Positions 17,201 through 29,200 of a stretch of DNA of 64,000 bases are shown here, in pieces. The translations under genes were made by a program, and so were the position numbers. The notes under the pieces were generated by a model. It searched no databases, was not told the origin of the DNA, and saw nothing but the letters and a program-made list of their open reading frames with translations. Numbering within the stretch: position 1 is the stretch's first letter; every line of letters begins with the position of its first letter. Source of the DNA: Enchytraeus crypticus (taxonomy: Eukaryota > Annelida > Clitellata > Enchytraeida > Enchytraeidae); assembly GCA_905160935.1 (NCBI GenBank), contig CAJHZI010000510.1, positions 1 through 64,000 on the forward strand. The letters run 5' to 3'.

Positions 17201-17866
17201 ATATCTTACCGACATCGCCACTGGCTCAGACAGTAGTATTAGTTACACTATTGATATATGTTATCATATTACAAAACTATCAAAGCAAAATACAAGAAAA
17301 GTCGTTGAGGTAAAAGCAAACAGGCATTATAGTGAAATGATCAACTATATTGATATCTATTACTTTTAATACCACATGTTTAAACCGTTAGGCAATTTAG
17401 ACCATTTTCCGTATAGCTAGTCCAGTGAATGTCCGAGATTTTACTCTCAGATCAGCGCGGCTGGGATTCGAACCCACGAGGGTTCAATTCACTTCAGGAT
17501 CAGTCATTTAAAACTTCATGACGTTACTCCTACGCTATTAAGACATTCGAGGAGTTCATATAAGACGTAGAGGTGTTCATGTTAGCATAGCAATGCGGCC
17601 AATGCTACTTACTGTGACCCCGCGTAGAATGCTATCACTGGCCCTAGCTGTTGAGACTTCTTGAGAAAGAAATCATGGTATTCCTCAGGGTTGCTTGGAA
17701 TGAATGGCCTTGAACCTATAAAGGGCAGTGACGTCAGAGTGGGAGGGTCTCTCGGTCCTCTCCTCCTATTGGTCAGCCTGAATGAGAAGTACAGCACAGC
17801 TATCGTAGCCACGCCCACAGCTAGCACAGCTGTGTATTCACTGCGAACAGCTGCCTCCAAAACCAT
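11204..17866 (-). CDS. Cytochrome P450, CYP2-like
   Basis: Haem-thiolate monooxygenase of the microsomal CYP2-clan type. Eight exons on the minus strand: 17866-17613, 16946-16825, 15384-15260, 14136-13858, 13521-13347, 12740-12523, 12074-11942 and 11385-11204. Total 1488 nt, 495 residues, normal P450 length. The N-terminus has a membrane anchor (about residues 11-30) and a basic/Pro-rich hinge (RRRGPRDPP). The I-helix reads GGMQTT at 302-307. The K-helix ExxR is E359-R362, the PERF-like motif is FNPDRF, and the haem loop is FSLGKRSCPG with Cys440. I prefer ATG 17866 to an in-frame ATG at 17956 because the anchor then starts at the usual place and the upstream part is transposon-derived. Substrate cannot be told. 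The acidic residue usual before the I-helix threonines is replaced by Gln. Exon 3's donor (GAG|GTTCTT) is weak. No exon breaks the frame, so the gene looks functional. Confidence 0.92.
11421..11700 (-). mobile_element. 5S-rRNA-derived SINE, near full length
   Basis: Antisense copy with a complete 5S-like head (head start at 11700), body, and tail at about 11421. It lies in the last P450 intron in the same sense as the gene, and its tail is about 35 bp from the exon 8 acceptor. Confidence 0.85.
12215..12335 (+). mobile_element. tRNA-derived SINE-A
   Basis: Consensus head 'ggctggagccagtggc', a B-box-like 'gttcaaatcc', then the 'gaggaaactgacgttaac' block. In a P450 intron. Confidence 0.8.
12340..12510. 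repeat. AT-rich tandem repeat (ATAACATTATTACAGAA)
   Basis: About 17-bp units next to the donor of P450 exon 6. Confidence 0.8.
12885..13080 (-). mobile_element. LINE-B 3' end with GAT tail
   Basis: Antisense. The TCATCA/TCGTCG run at 12885-12966 is the tail, followed by the reversed 3' coding block (RIPTLVK-like) and the 'atcatcagtcaatcccctat' block. Confidence 0.75.
13198..13358. repeat. Tandem duplication over P450 exon-5 donor
   Basis: Two ~77-bp copies (13198-13270 and 13280-13358) that each include the last few exon 5 bases, the GATTG|GTAAG donor and the adjacent intron. The real exon is the higher-coordinate copy. Confidence 0.85.
13655..13785 (-). mobile_element. tRNA-derived SINE-A
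   Basis: Antisense copy in a P450 intron, with the B-box-like block and the ACGTTAAC end preserved. Confidence 0.75.
14430..14575 (-). mobile_element. L2-like LINE 3' end fragment
   Basis: AAT tail, 'agagtgctac', then 'catcgagcactattgagac'. Antisense, non-coding part only. Confidence 0.8.
14928..15127 (+). mobile_element. LINE-B 3' end with GAT tail
   Basis: Contains 'cagaaattgctacaaaa', a C-terminal coding remnant ([12 protein letters not shown]) ending at a stop, and a GATGATGATG tail. Confidence 0.8.
15385..15535. repeat. Partial exon-3 duplication in P450 intron 2
   Basis: About 80 bp at 15441-15520 repeats, with one or two mismatches, the first ~75 bp of exon 3 plus the acceptor AG (real copy about 15308-15390). 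The copies are separated by a TCAA tetranucleotide run that on the minus strand forms TTGATTGA just before each AG. Confidence 0.9.
15536..15670. repeat. TCAA tetranucleotide microsatellite
   Basis: AATCAATC units with interruptions, continuing the run that starts at the P450 exon 3 acceptor. Confidence 0.85.
16003..16135 (-). mobile_element. tRNA-derived SINE-A
   Basis: Antisense copy in P450 intron 2. Confidence 0.75.
16136..16440 (+). mobile_element. LINE C-terminal coding remnant
   Basis: Plus-strand fragment coding in broken frames for the C-terminal region of a non-LTR retrotransposon ORF2: a [24 protein letters not shown] block, then [20 protein letters not shown] and a [23 protein letters not shown] end. 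This arrangement is typical of metazoan LINE endonuclease/RT proteins. It lacks the RT core and stops before a 3' tail. Confidence 0.8.
16455..16665. repeat. AACT/AACC tetranucleotide microsatellite
   Basis: Long run of ACTA and ACCA units directly after the LINE remnant. Confidence 0.9.
17100..17230 (-). mobile_element. tRNA-derived SINE-A
   Basis: Antisense, in P450 intron 1. Confidence 0.8.
17320..17560 (-). mobile_element. tRNA-derived SINE-B
   Basis: On the minus strand: a tRNA-like A-box region, the B-box 'gggttcgaatccca', then a body ending in 'gatcatttcactataatg'. In P450 intron 1. Confidence 0.8.
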
Positions 17867-17939
17867 CGTGACGTCTGACCAATGAAATCTTTGAGATATT
17901 AATAGCCTTCTTACTGTTCTATGCTGCTCTAAAACACGT

Positions 17940-18035
17940 GACAGCAACAACAACAATTAGAGTGTTAAATTGTTAATGACAACATCGCGCACTAAGAAAC
18001 TAAATCTAAAACGAGAGTAAAATATAATAGAGTCC
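17940..18035 (-). mobile_element. L2-like LINE 3' end fragment
   Basis: Degenerate 'aacaacaacaattagagtg' start and 'acaacatcgcgcact'. It sits just upstream of the P450 start. Confidence 0.65.
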
Positions 18036-18237
18036 AGATCGCCAAATCAATTTCGCTGTAAGGATATTAAGCATGGCTATATCACAGCGTAGTATTTCTA
18101 ATAATATAGCTCAACAGCTAACGGAGGAGCAAAATCTGGGAAAGAAAACCGCAATGCACCATTTAAAACATGAGCGTATTACATTTGCATTTTCGACAGG
18201 CAAGTACTTCAAACAGTGTAACAAGAATTTAAAAAGA

Positions 18238-18365
18238 AAAAAGCTAATGTTAACGTCCGTTTCCTCACTCGACAGCGATGTCAGTGACGGGCGAGCCCAG
18301 GATTTGAACCCCTCACATACTGATTCGCGGTCGAATATCTTACCGACATCGCCACTGGCTCCAGC
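18238..18365 (-). mobile_element. tRNA-derived SINE-A
   Basis: Antisense copy about 370 bp upstream of the P450 start codon. Confidence 0.8.
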
Positions 18366-19851
18366 CTTAACTGATTAGTTATTTATATAATTGACAGTTA
18401 TATAAATGGCGATTCAACACATGCATGCAAGTCGTACGATTTAAACAGACAATATTAACGCCATACGAACGTCAAATTCAAGTTACGAGATCTAAGCAAT
18501 AAACGACGTAATAGACACTGCGAGGACAATAACCACAACAACCCAACGACTTATTATAAACTCGAGTATTAACAATGATTAAAATGGTTATTTAGTGCTA
18601 GGGCAACGGGCAGAAATTTTCGGGCCCCCCTGCAAAATATTTACAGGTATACTAGAATCTAATATTAGCCCATATCAGGGGAACGCACATCAGAAAGAAA
18701 AAATCAGAGCTACATAGGGTTTCGAACTTATAGTTCTGATGCGTTCCCGGCCCCACTTTAACCACTGATTAAAGGTAAACTGATGAGTAAACTATACATG
18801 GCTATCAAAATTCAGACACCTCAAAAAACACCTCAGAAAAAAGCGAGAGCTATGTGAAAGCAGTTTCCCTGCGTTCCCCCTACTTTAACGACAGGGTATT
18901 GACTAGTGATATCATTACGTCTGAAAAGACTAACTTAAAGAATACTTAGCTCTACAGAAGAAAAAGAACTGCTCGCCTAGTGATGACACGTGATTGCTAT
19001 CTACGTCCCGCGTGTTGCTTTGTATGAGCGACGATCATTGTACGTAAGTACTTTGCAAATACAGTCGAGTATGCTGTTCGTATTGCGTCCGCGAAGTAGT
19101 AGCATTGTCATACCTTGTCTTATACAGGTAGACTACATGTATACATGCGCATTAGAATAAGCCGCTCTACTCGTAAAGGGCTGCTAACGTAGATATGAAC
19201 AAGTCCATTGTGAAACCAACTGGGACTCGTAGTTTTATCAAGCTAACGTTTAAATTAAGGTAATATAAGAGCAAAGATTTTCTGATGAGATCAGTGTTTT
19301 AGCGAACGGAGTTGGTAGCACTGATTATTATTAAACAAGACTGGATAGGTTTGAATTTTAGTAGAACTGTCTCCAGGCAGCGTTAACTATAAAGTAAAAA
19401 CATTTAACCTACCATTACAACATTAATCTGTGTTGTTAGAAGGCAAAATTCGTACTAAAAAGAACAATTCTAAAGGTAGCATAGCAAAATTCAGTTACCT
19501 TTTCAAACAACTTTCTAATTACATACAGAAATTTCGAGAGCGAAATTATCTTCTATCTTAAATCAATATTCATGTAATTACCTAAAAGATACTAAACAAA
19601 TATGCAGAACTCCAGGACCATTTTCGGTATAGTAGACAGAAATATTCATACATAGACTCGAGAATACGACAAAACAACGGAGTGTTCTTAACTCTCAAGT
19701 TAAACATGAAGAGGCTACGAGTGAAAAGATGTTTATTGAATATTAAGTATATTATCCACATAATAATTATCATGTAGTTGCAGCATCGTCAAAACTGTAG
19801 AAAAGTCTATGTCTCACAATGAAATGATTAACCTATATCTGCATACTGGAT

Positions 19852-19857
<6 letters not shown>
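18366..19857. other. Intergenic, nothing recognised
   Basis: AT-rich. A short G/C-rich patch (about 18600-18650 and 18720-18760) shows two loosely related 'gcgttccc' segments but no diagnosable element or exon. Confidence 0.45.
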
Positions 19858-19900
<43 letters not shown>

Positions 19901-20095
19901 GTGCACTGACCACTGGCAGTCCAAGGTATATGACGCCTCTACTCATCTCTATCTTCCGTATTCCTCTTCAAGCCCACATAAGAGTGAGTCTTTAAATCAT
20001 CTAACATGATATACCTTTAATCTTGGCGGAGCTTCTGCTTATGACAGGATGTGCTCCCTATGCCTTCCTCAGCTTCGACTTACACTCCTCCCCTC
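19858..20095 (-). mobile_element. LINE-A 3' end, (CT)n tail in antisense
   Basis: CT run at 19858-19896, then 'tagtgcactgacc' through the reversed body to 'cagcttcgactta'. Confidence 0.85.
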
Positions 20096-20715
20096 TTGTT
20101 TTCATTGTTTGCTACTGAATTGAAGCCAATGGTTTTCAAAGTATAGTGTGACTCAGCTATTTAGTTTGCTTGTCAACCTAAATGTCATGGCGAACGTGAC
20201 AGAAAAGATAATCTGAAAGACATTGGCAACCCTGGCTATTCACAATGAAATAAATATTTTTATCGTTTCTGTTGGTATTTTCAAACTATATTCAAGGTTG
20301 TTTCGGGGCGAGTACAATAGCAATTTATAACCTTGAGATAACCTTTAAAGAATAGTTTTCACGTGCTTTCGTCACATATAGCAATGACAATCCATATTGT
20401 AGGTCAAATAGGCCCTATATACACAAAGTAAATTGGTCACAATAAATAAGCCTATTCAAGAGCACATTGAGATATTGACATTCCGTACAGAAAGTCCACG
20501 TGATCGGTCCAATTATTTTATTAAACTAAATGTGCTCGTTTGCAAAAATGCACACATCTACGAAAAATTGTCACTTGGAACCTTGATTTGAATTCTAACC
20601 TCTCAATCCTGAGACATCTGTCGAGAAATTAATATTTATAAATTTCTTATATGTGACAAACGTGTTTTATGTAGAAATTATAAATATGGATACAATTTAT
20701 AATCGCCAAATGACA
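20096..20715. other. Intergenic, nothing recognised
   Basis: AT-rich, no supported feature. Confidence 0.45.
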
Positions 20716-20940
20716 GAATAACCTGACACACCGTAGTCATCTGACTCATTTGACTATTCCTAACACACCTGAAACAATTGACACACAAAGCTCCTGACAC
20801 ACCTGACTATGCCTGACACACCTAACACGCCTGAAACACTATTACACCAAACTCACAGGACACCCCTGACTCGCCACCTGACACACCCGACACACCTTAT
20901 ATACCTGACTCATCCGAGAAACCTGACACCCCTGATTCAC
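20716..20940. repeat. CCTGACACA decamer-like tandem repeat
   Basis: Imperfect 9-12 bp units of the form CCTGACACA(C), about 20 copies. Confidence 0.8.
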
Positions 20941-21317
20941 ATGATCAATCAATCAGTCGATAAGAATTTAACGTCCGGTTCCTCACCATAAGGTAATTTT
21001 AGGGACACGACAATTAAGTACATGTACATAATCGCCATAAAGTTATAATCGTCAAATGACAAAGCTGTAATTGGCGGAACTACCAATGAATTATAAATAT
21101 GACGTTATGGGAATTATTATTGTACGTTATGACGCTCAGCGTCACTTCAGACAGACAGACATACAGACAGAACTGGCTTATTATAATTATTAAAATGTTA
21201 GTTTGTAACATTGTTTTAATTTGTGTGTGGGAAACCAATCAATGGTTGGTGGTGTAGATGTCAAAAAGACCAGAGATTTTCTATCAAAAACTGTGCAACA
21301 ATTCTCATGATTACACA

Positions 21318-21319
21318 CA

Positions 21320-21360
<41 letters not shown>

Positions 21361-22100
21361 GTCTCTCCATCTCTCAGCATATTGCTCTGCTGCTGAGGTA
21401 CAAACCGATAAGATATCATCCTAAACTCCTATATGGACCTATGTAGCTTCGTTTTCGATGATTGCCTTTATATTATAGAAACAATATCCCACAATCAAGA
21501 AAATTTTATCTTTTGATGAATCTAAGTAATTTCTTGAATCTCTTGTTTGCCATAGGCGAAAGATAATCATAGCCTGCTGTGAGAAAACATCCTATCGCTC
21601 TGGTTCACAAGTTAATGTTTGTGAGTTCAAACTAGCAAGAACGCTAGGAATCAAAGTAATTTTAGAATTCGGGCTATAAATTCTCAAATAAACAGCATTA
21701 ATAATTTAATATATTACTAAATGCTCGTTATAATTCATTTAATATACAGATAGATCTATAGTAAGGAGTATGTAGACTGTAACGTTACTAGATTAGTCAG
21801 GATTAAAAAGCACCGAAGGCAATACAAACACTTACCCGCTGTGTAGGATCAGTGTCCAAAGTGTGTTTACAAATCGAGTAACCTGTAAGTTATACCATCT
21901 CCGCAGCCGCCTAACCGACTTGCGAGGTGCTCAACCAATACCACACAGATTGGTATTGCTTTTGGTAGGTAGGAAGGTACGTTGTAGTGTGTTTAACGCC
22001 AAGGTTCAGAAGCACAAGGCTTCTCTTCAAGACGACTCGACACACTCGAGCTACCGTCACAAATATTAAGATAACAGTAAGTTACTGTTTATTATTCATC
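21318..22100. other. CT microsatellite and unrecognised intergenic DNA
   Basis: A CT run at 21324-21370 is followed by about 700 bp without a supported feature. The stretch 21863-22069 is open on the plus strand but resembles nothing I know. Confidence 0.45.
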
Positions 22101-22342
22101 GATTATTATTTATCATTAATAATAATAATAATAATAATAACAATAATAATAATAATAATAATAATAATAAGCGTTTTAATGCTGTATGCGTTCGTGGCAC
22201 ATTGGCGAATGCGGCCTCCCAGAGCGTAGAGGAACTATTTTAAATATTTTTCATCTTTCTTTTAATTAAATAAAGTCTTTTTATCTTATATTTTAGCCCA
22301 GGGCCTTATACAGCCCAGGGCATTATAAAAAATAATAATAAC

Positions 22343-22382
<40 letters not shown>

Positions 22383-22445
22383 ATTGATATTGGTATTGGA
22401 TTGGTATTGATATTGATATTGGTATTGAATTGGTATTGGTGTTGG
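22100..22445. repeat. AAT and GATATTGGTATTG repeats
   Basis: AAT runs at 22115-22170 and 22328-22382, then a short 'attggtattgatattg' tandem repeat to about 22440. Confidence 0.85.
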
Positions 22446-22671
22446 TGCTATCACACAGGGTTTCGGATTTGTCAAACCACGGCCACTCTTTTAGCTTTGT
22501 TAATAATTCGTAACGTGCAAAAATCTCATTGTAATGGTCGAGGCATAAATTATTTTCATAAATAAAGCGCATGATTTCAATCCCAGAGATCTAGCTTATT
22601 ATATTTGAAGAATCTAACACTGTTACAGTATTTTAAAGAAGTAAAAAAGTATTCCTTAGCCCCCTTTCCTC

Positions 22672-22749
<78 letters not shown>

Positions 22750-22775
22750 GCACATACACACGCCTACACACACAC
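22672..22775. repeat. (CT)n(CA)n compound microsatellite
   Basis: CT run 22672-22713, then CA run 22717-22775. Confidence 0.95.
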
Positions 22776-22782
22776 ATAACAA

Positions 22783-23130
22783 CATCAACAACAACAATAC
22801 GATTAGAGTGCTACTGTTGTACATGACAACATAGAGCACAGTGGAACCAAATCAAAGCCGATGAGCAGAGTGAGGGGTCCATAAACGGTGGGAGACAAAA
22901 TCCGGGTAGTTAGTCCAAGGAAGGGTACTAGCGCAATGGAGGTTTACGTGTTGGTCTGAGTTCGTGGACGTTTGGTGGATAGGAAAAGTCAAAGAGAAAA
23001 GCTTTCAATCGTCTATGAAACTGTTCGTAAAGTAGGAAAGGCTGATCAGGAATAGATGAGGGGGTGCGCAGAGTGGAAGGAAGAGAATTCCAGATCTGCG
23101 GGGCAGCATGCTGGTAGGAGCGCCTAGACA
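22783..23130 (-). mobile_element. L2-like LINE 3' end with C-terminal RT remnant
   Basis: Second copy of the L2-like family. The minus strand from 23131 to 22928 encodes its C-terminus (QHAAPQIWNSLPS, YEQFHRRLKAFLF), followed by a 3' UTR with the 'gagtgctac' block and an AAC-rich tail at 22783-22800. Confidence 0.85.
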
Positions 23131-23194
23131 TCTTGCTGCATACACATGCACGCTCATATTCTCTGATACTATAACCTCTCAGGACGCTGAAGAC

Positions 23195-23720
23195 TATGTT
23201 CTTCCACTGAATTCTCTAATCCTCTTTGTTCTTCCACTGAATCATCTAATCCTCTATGTTCTTCCACTGAATCATCTAATCCTCTATGTTCTTCCACTGA
23301 ATTCTCTAATCCTCTATGTTCTTCCACTGAATCCTCTAATCCTCTATGTTCATCCACTGAATCCTCTAATCATCTATGTTCTTCTACTGAATCCTCTAAT
23401 CCTCTATGTTCTTCCACTGAATTCTCTAATCCTCTTTGTTCTTCCACTGAATTCTCTAATCCTCTATGTTCTTCCACTGAATCCTCTAATCCTCTATGTT
23501 CTTCCATTGAATCCTCTAATCATCTGTGTTCTTCCATTGAATCCTCTAAACCTCTATGTTCTTCCACTGAATCCTCTAATGATCTCTGTTCTTCCACTGA
23601 ATCCTCTTTGTTCTTCTACTGAATCCTCTAATCCTCTATGTTCTTCCACTAAATCCTCTAGTTCTCTATGTTCTTCCACTGAATCCTCTAATCCTCTGCG
23701 TTCTTCCACTGAGTTCCCTC
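23195..23720. repeat. 30-bp minisatellite
   Basis: About 17 tandem 30-bp units of 'cttccactgaatcctctaat' plus ten bases. The period is a multiple of three, so the plus strand stays open for 220 codons (a LNPLILYVLP repeat), but nothing else suggests a gene. Confidence 0.92.
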
Positions 23721-23770
23721 AGAAGTTAGGGTATTTAATTCTTTCTAAAGGGCAAAGGTTAATTCAATAA

Positions 23771-25165
23771 AATTACAAGTATCAACTCAGAGAAAAGGTT
23801 GGCAACTGTCTACGAAGGTGGAAAAGTAAATTTCCATTCAGAGCCTTCTATCATGGGTTGAGAATAAGCCTGCATGCAATTATAGAAACTCTTGTTCACA
23901 GTGTGTTCGTTATTGAATGGTTGATGGTTGAAGGTCATTCGTATTTTTGATTGTTAACCATGCCTACGTGCCTAAAGTGTGTAAATGCGTCGAGGTGTTT
24001 TCACTCATGAACTATTCGAACTTAGTGTAAACTAACTGGGCTATAACCTGGAAATGCCTAATAGTAGATGAGAAATCCATATAAACAACAGATAGGTAGA
24101 ATATATTGATTTTTAACGGTAGGCCTAAATTGTTTTGCTAAATCGTATAGGGGAGGGGGAATTTGGGAGAGGCGTATATTTTATACGATGTGCACAATAT
24201 TATTTTGAAACTAATAAAAATTTTGCATTAGATCTTGGAAGAGGCCATTTTTTTATTCGTAAACATAGTTTTGCTTTTTGCGTTATAAGCATTATATATC
24301 ATCATCAACGGGATATATTTTTTGAATTTACTTTTTCCATTTGTTTTAGAAAATGTTGTTGCTATTTCTGGAGCCTCAAACTGAATGTCCTTTACGAAAT
24401 TGACAATGATCATCGTATGTTATATAATAATTATAGCGCAAACATTTCAATCCAGGGACCTGCCTGACTGACTTGCTACCGTCCAGGAAACGGCCGTTAA
24501 CCTTGTAGCTAGCCTTTAGCTTTTCTTGTAAATAAATCCTTCACCAAGCTATCAAGTTGTTCATTTATTTTTTCGACGATAGAATGTAAAGTCGTACAAA
24601 GCAAAACATTATAAATTTATAATAAACTGTAAAAATTAGCCCGCATAATATTTACTACTTAATCTTAGAATAAGTTGTTGCTCCAGTAAGATAGCGGCTG
24701 ATATATAATTGTAGCTCTAGGTCCTCTAACACACGACCAACCTCTTGCCTCGCGAGCGTCAGCTACTCCAACAAGGGAGATCTAGAAGCTAGCTAAGCTA
24801 AAGTATTGCAACTTCACTTCAAAACGACGACGCAGTCAATCAGTAATCTCTCGTTACTAAGCATTAGCCTTACTCCAACAATGGAGATCTAGAAGCTTGC
24901 TAAAGGTTGCAACTTCACTTCAAAACGACGACGCAGTCAATAAATAATCTCTCGTTACTATTGCTAACATGATAAGAAGAGAGTGCTACTATGATAGAGT
25001 GCCACGTGTGACTCAAATAATTTACACATGGTTACATACAATAATCAACAGTAGCAGCTTATATATCCGCCAAATGTTGCAGTTCTCTAGAAATCTCCTA
25101 ACTTTCCTACTACAAGTGGGAATAGAGAATGAAATTGGCAGATCTGATCAGACCACGCGATCACT
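23771..25165. other. Intergenic with one ~110-bp tandem duplication
   Basis: No gene supported. Two copies of a block starting 'gagatctagaagct' and ending 'aatctctcgttacta' lie at about 24765-24860 and 24868-24962. The rest is AT-rich. Confidence 0.5.
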
Positions 25166-25176
25166 TAGTTACGGCT

Positions 25177-25228
<52 letters not shown>

Positions 25229-25370
25229 AGTGCCCTTCCAAGTGGCAGGTCCATGGCACATATTCATACTCAAAGTCTGCTTCCTCGCTCCATAAGAGCA
25301 CTCCTTAGATAAACAAGTTAATATATTCACAAAGTCTATGCCTTATCCATAACTATTGGCTAACCATTCA
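25166..25370 (-). mobile_element. LINE-D 3' end, (CT)n tail in antisense
   Basis: CT run, then 'agtggcaggtccatgg', 'catattcatactcaaagtct' and 'ccataagagcactcctt'. The same family occurs at 29405, 44655 and 45663. Its end resembles LINE-A (a LPxGSAL-like coding end), so the two are probably related. Confidence 0.75.
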
Positions 25371-26227
25371 TACAATAATCTAAATTAAAAATATACAAAA
25401 ATTATGTAACAACAGTCTGATAGACTAAACATTTTAACGAAGATTTATCAATCACCTATAAACTGGAATAGATGTAAAGTTAAAATTACACGATTTCACT
25501 AAAACCCCTCTGACGTTATCCTATGAGACGAGATTGCAGGTGACTGTGTGAGAGCTGACTAAAATGATTACACAAGATAAGTGCAATTAATTACACTGTT
25601 CTTATATGATAAGTTACACTGTTCTTCATAGACATGATTACATTAGAAATATTACACTGTGCCTCCAGTCTTCAACGATGAAATAAAGTGTCACTTCTAC
25701 AGAACATCCATTCTGCAGAAGTTCCTCTCAAGGATAATGTTGTGATCACGAGACCAGTCAGTTCCCTTTATAGCATCACTTGAAAGAGAGAGAAAGACAT
25801 AAGATAGAGGAGCAAGAGAAAATGAGAGGGCTTTTAGTAAAACAAAGACAAGAACATCAACAGTATAAACCCATCAAGGAAAGAGAACAATAAATTCAAG
25901 CTCAACAGGAACTTTCAGCTTAAAACAAGTAGGCCTACAACAGGCCTTTGCCGCCAGGATGACTTAACGATAACTAAGTTATCTATCCGACAAGTAAACG
26001 TGTACACATAATTATATTACAAGAACATTCAGTTCTAATACAAAGCTGCCCCGTTTAACACTAATCTCATCATCTTCCCTAAGTACCAGTTTAACCAGGA
26101 TCGCGATACCCATTAACACTAATCTGTATTACGATGAAATATAGAATATCGGCAGCAGTCGATTTTGGCGGCGAGCACATGAAAAGAAGAAAACTTAGAT
26201 TACACAACATCTGTCAACAAGAGAGGA
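25371..26227. other. 3' flank of the SAM synthetase gene
   Basis: AT-rich. A short LINE-B-like 3' end occurs at about 26065-26110 in antisense. The 3' UTR must lie here but its end is not identifiable. Confidence 0.45.
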
Positions 26228-29200
26228 TTACAATTCTAGGATCTTAGGCTGCTCCCAAGTGAATTCTTCCCTGCCAAAATGTCCATAGGCGGCTGTCCGA
26301 GAATATATAGGACGCTTGAGGTCTAGCTCTCTGTAACAATCAATCAATCAATCAATTAATAAACCAAATATAAACCAATCGCTAAGATATTTATAACCAA
26401 ATAACAAAACGTTGAGGAAAGCAGAGGAACATATACAATATACTGACATATGCAATTTTGCGCTACACTGCATAATTGCATATGTCAGAAATATATCAAT
26501 AAATTAACAAAGCTGAGGAAGGCATAGGGGGCCCACCTCGTCATAAGCAGAATACCCCAAGAATAATTAATGGTATATCAAAAGTGATGTTAGATGTTTG
26601 AAAGATCTACTCGTATGTGGACATGAAGAGGAAAACGGAAGATAGAGATGAGGCTGGGCACTATATACCATGGACCTGCCAGTAGGCAGTGCACTGAGAA
26701 AGAAAGAGATAGATAACAACAAAACCGAAATAGGATTTAATATGAAATATGATTTAGCATACATCTTAAGAAATGCCACATTTGACAGAGAAAAGTACAA
26801 TCACAGTAGTATACTATAAAATATATACGTCTATATCGCTATTCCTCAAATGTGGCATCAATTTAAAGATTTAAAATTACAGAAATTTAAAGATTTAAAA
26901 TTACAGAATTTACTAGTGTTCACAGAATTTGCTAAATATCAACAAAATCTCAATTTGAAATTAAACTAGCATTTTAACCATAAAAATAAGTCATAAACAG
27001 CAACGCAATCATGTTCAGGTAACTAAAAGCCCATTTTGAAATAAAAGAGAAACTAAACGAACTGGTTGGAGCAAGTGGCTATGTCGGTAAGATATTCAAC
27101 CGCGGATCAGTATGTGCGGGGTTAAAACGTTGTTTTACCAACTTTTAAAAAATCTAGAAAACTCACTTGACAATTTTTCCAGGTCGCAGATCAAAGTTAG
27201 AATTGACAATCTTGAGCAGCTCAGCGTCAGACTTGAGACCTGTCCCATAGCTGCTGACAAATATAGACAGGGGTTCGGCCACGCCTATAGCGTAGGACAC
27301 CTACACGCAGATATTACATCGATTTAGTTAAATATTAATTAATTAATATTAATAAAATATTTAAAATTAAAAATATATATATATATATATCTATATATAA
27401 TAAAAATATATATATAATTATATATATAATTATATATATAAATATTTATATTATGTTAGTTATTTATTTAAATATTTAAATTATTTTACTCTGTAACTAT
27501 TATAATGATTGAGCTCAAGAATTCTTTTCTTAGACGACTACTAGTTAACGATTCTAAGTCTAGTTCTAAGATCCAAGAAATAATCCAAGACAACAAAAGC
27601 GTCAAACGTCTTTGCATATTGCTTCATACAATAAAACACACTCCCATAAAGTATGTAGGTTAGGTACTATCCCAGAGATACTTAATTGCAAAACAAAATG
27701 ATATCAATGAAATAAACATCAGATGGTATGAAAAATACAGTCCTTATTATATTAATAGACTATAGTGAGTGCACTAAGGATGTGAATAGAATACTTTTCA
27801 AGTATTTGATGAAATAAAAATTTATAGAAGTCACACTTTTAATTAATAATTAAGGGATGCATAAATAAATATTTAAAATAATTAAATTTTGCACAAAATT
27901 GTTTCGTCAGCAATTACTGATATTCTAATCAAGTATAAGAAATTCTGTTAGAACTTAAAAGACCAATATTTAATACGATTGCTACCCAAATTTAAAAGAA
28001 TGGAAAAGTCTCAAAATAGGGGATTGGCTGATGATATGGTGTAGGACAGAGAGGATTTGAGACTGTCTATTTGTATCTCAACCCTGGTTAAACTAGCGAT
28101 TCAAGAGAGAATGACGATGATGATTTAATACAATTTAAACATGACATTAGATTAAACAATATTTAATACTAATTTAAACACAACATTAGATTAAACAATA
28201 TTTAATACTAATTTAAACATGACATTAGATTAAACAATATTTAATACTAATTTAAACACAACATTAGATTAAACAATATTTAATACTAATTTAAACATGA
28301 CATTAGATTAAACAATATTTAATACTAATTTAAACATGACATTAGATTAAACAATATTTAATACTAATTTAAACATGACATTAGATTAAACAATATTTAA
28401 TACTAATTTAAACACAACATTAGATAAACAATATTTAATACTTATTTAAACATGACATTAGATTAAACAATATTTAATACTAATTTAAACACAACATTAG
28501 ATTAAATGTGGGTGACCACCTTGAAAGAATGAGTGTTGGTAAAAGCTTAGGAAGGAAAAAATCCTAGGGTGATGGAAGGTTATTCTTAAATCGGCGCCGG
28601 CTGCAATTGATGCGCCATCAAAAGGCAACGATTACTAATAACCATGGAGAGGAAGGAGCAAATGGGTCTTAAAAACAAGATCTGTGCTTCCTGACTCAGT
28701 GTGCCGTTATGTTATATATGTAAATGTAACTAGAATCAATGCATAGCATCAGCACACAGATCCTACCTGAACGAGCACCCTCTTACAGAGCCCGGCCTTG
28801 ACGAGAGACTTGGCGACCCAGCGAGCGGCGTAAGCAGCTGACCGGTCAACCTTGCTGAAGTCCTTCCCTGAGAAAGCCCCGCCCCCGTGAGCCCCCCACC
28901 CACCATACGTATCGACGATGATCTTACGTCCCGTTAACCCTGCGTCACCCTGTCAATCAATCAATCAGTAATCAATTGATCAATCACACAAGTCACCCTG
29001 TCAATCAATCAGTCGATCAGCTGATCGATTATCCTTCACTTAATCAATCAGTTGATCAATTATCCTTCAATGAATCAATCAGTCGATCAATTATCCTTCA
29101 ATTAATCAATCAGTTGATCAATTATCCTTCAATGAATCAATCAGTCGATCAATTATCCTTTAATTAATCAATCAGTTGATCAATTATCCTTCAGTTAATC

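Noticed and set aside
17867..17956. Upstream in-frame ATG of the P450 at 17956
   Set aside because: It would add 30 residues ahead of the membrane anchor and begins next to LINE-derived sequence. The P450 family length and anchor position favour 17866.
23108..23770. 220-codon open frame on the plus strand
   Set aside because: It is carried by a 30-bp tandem repeat with no stop in one frame. It has no family similarity and no splice or start context.
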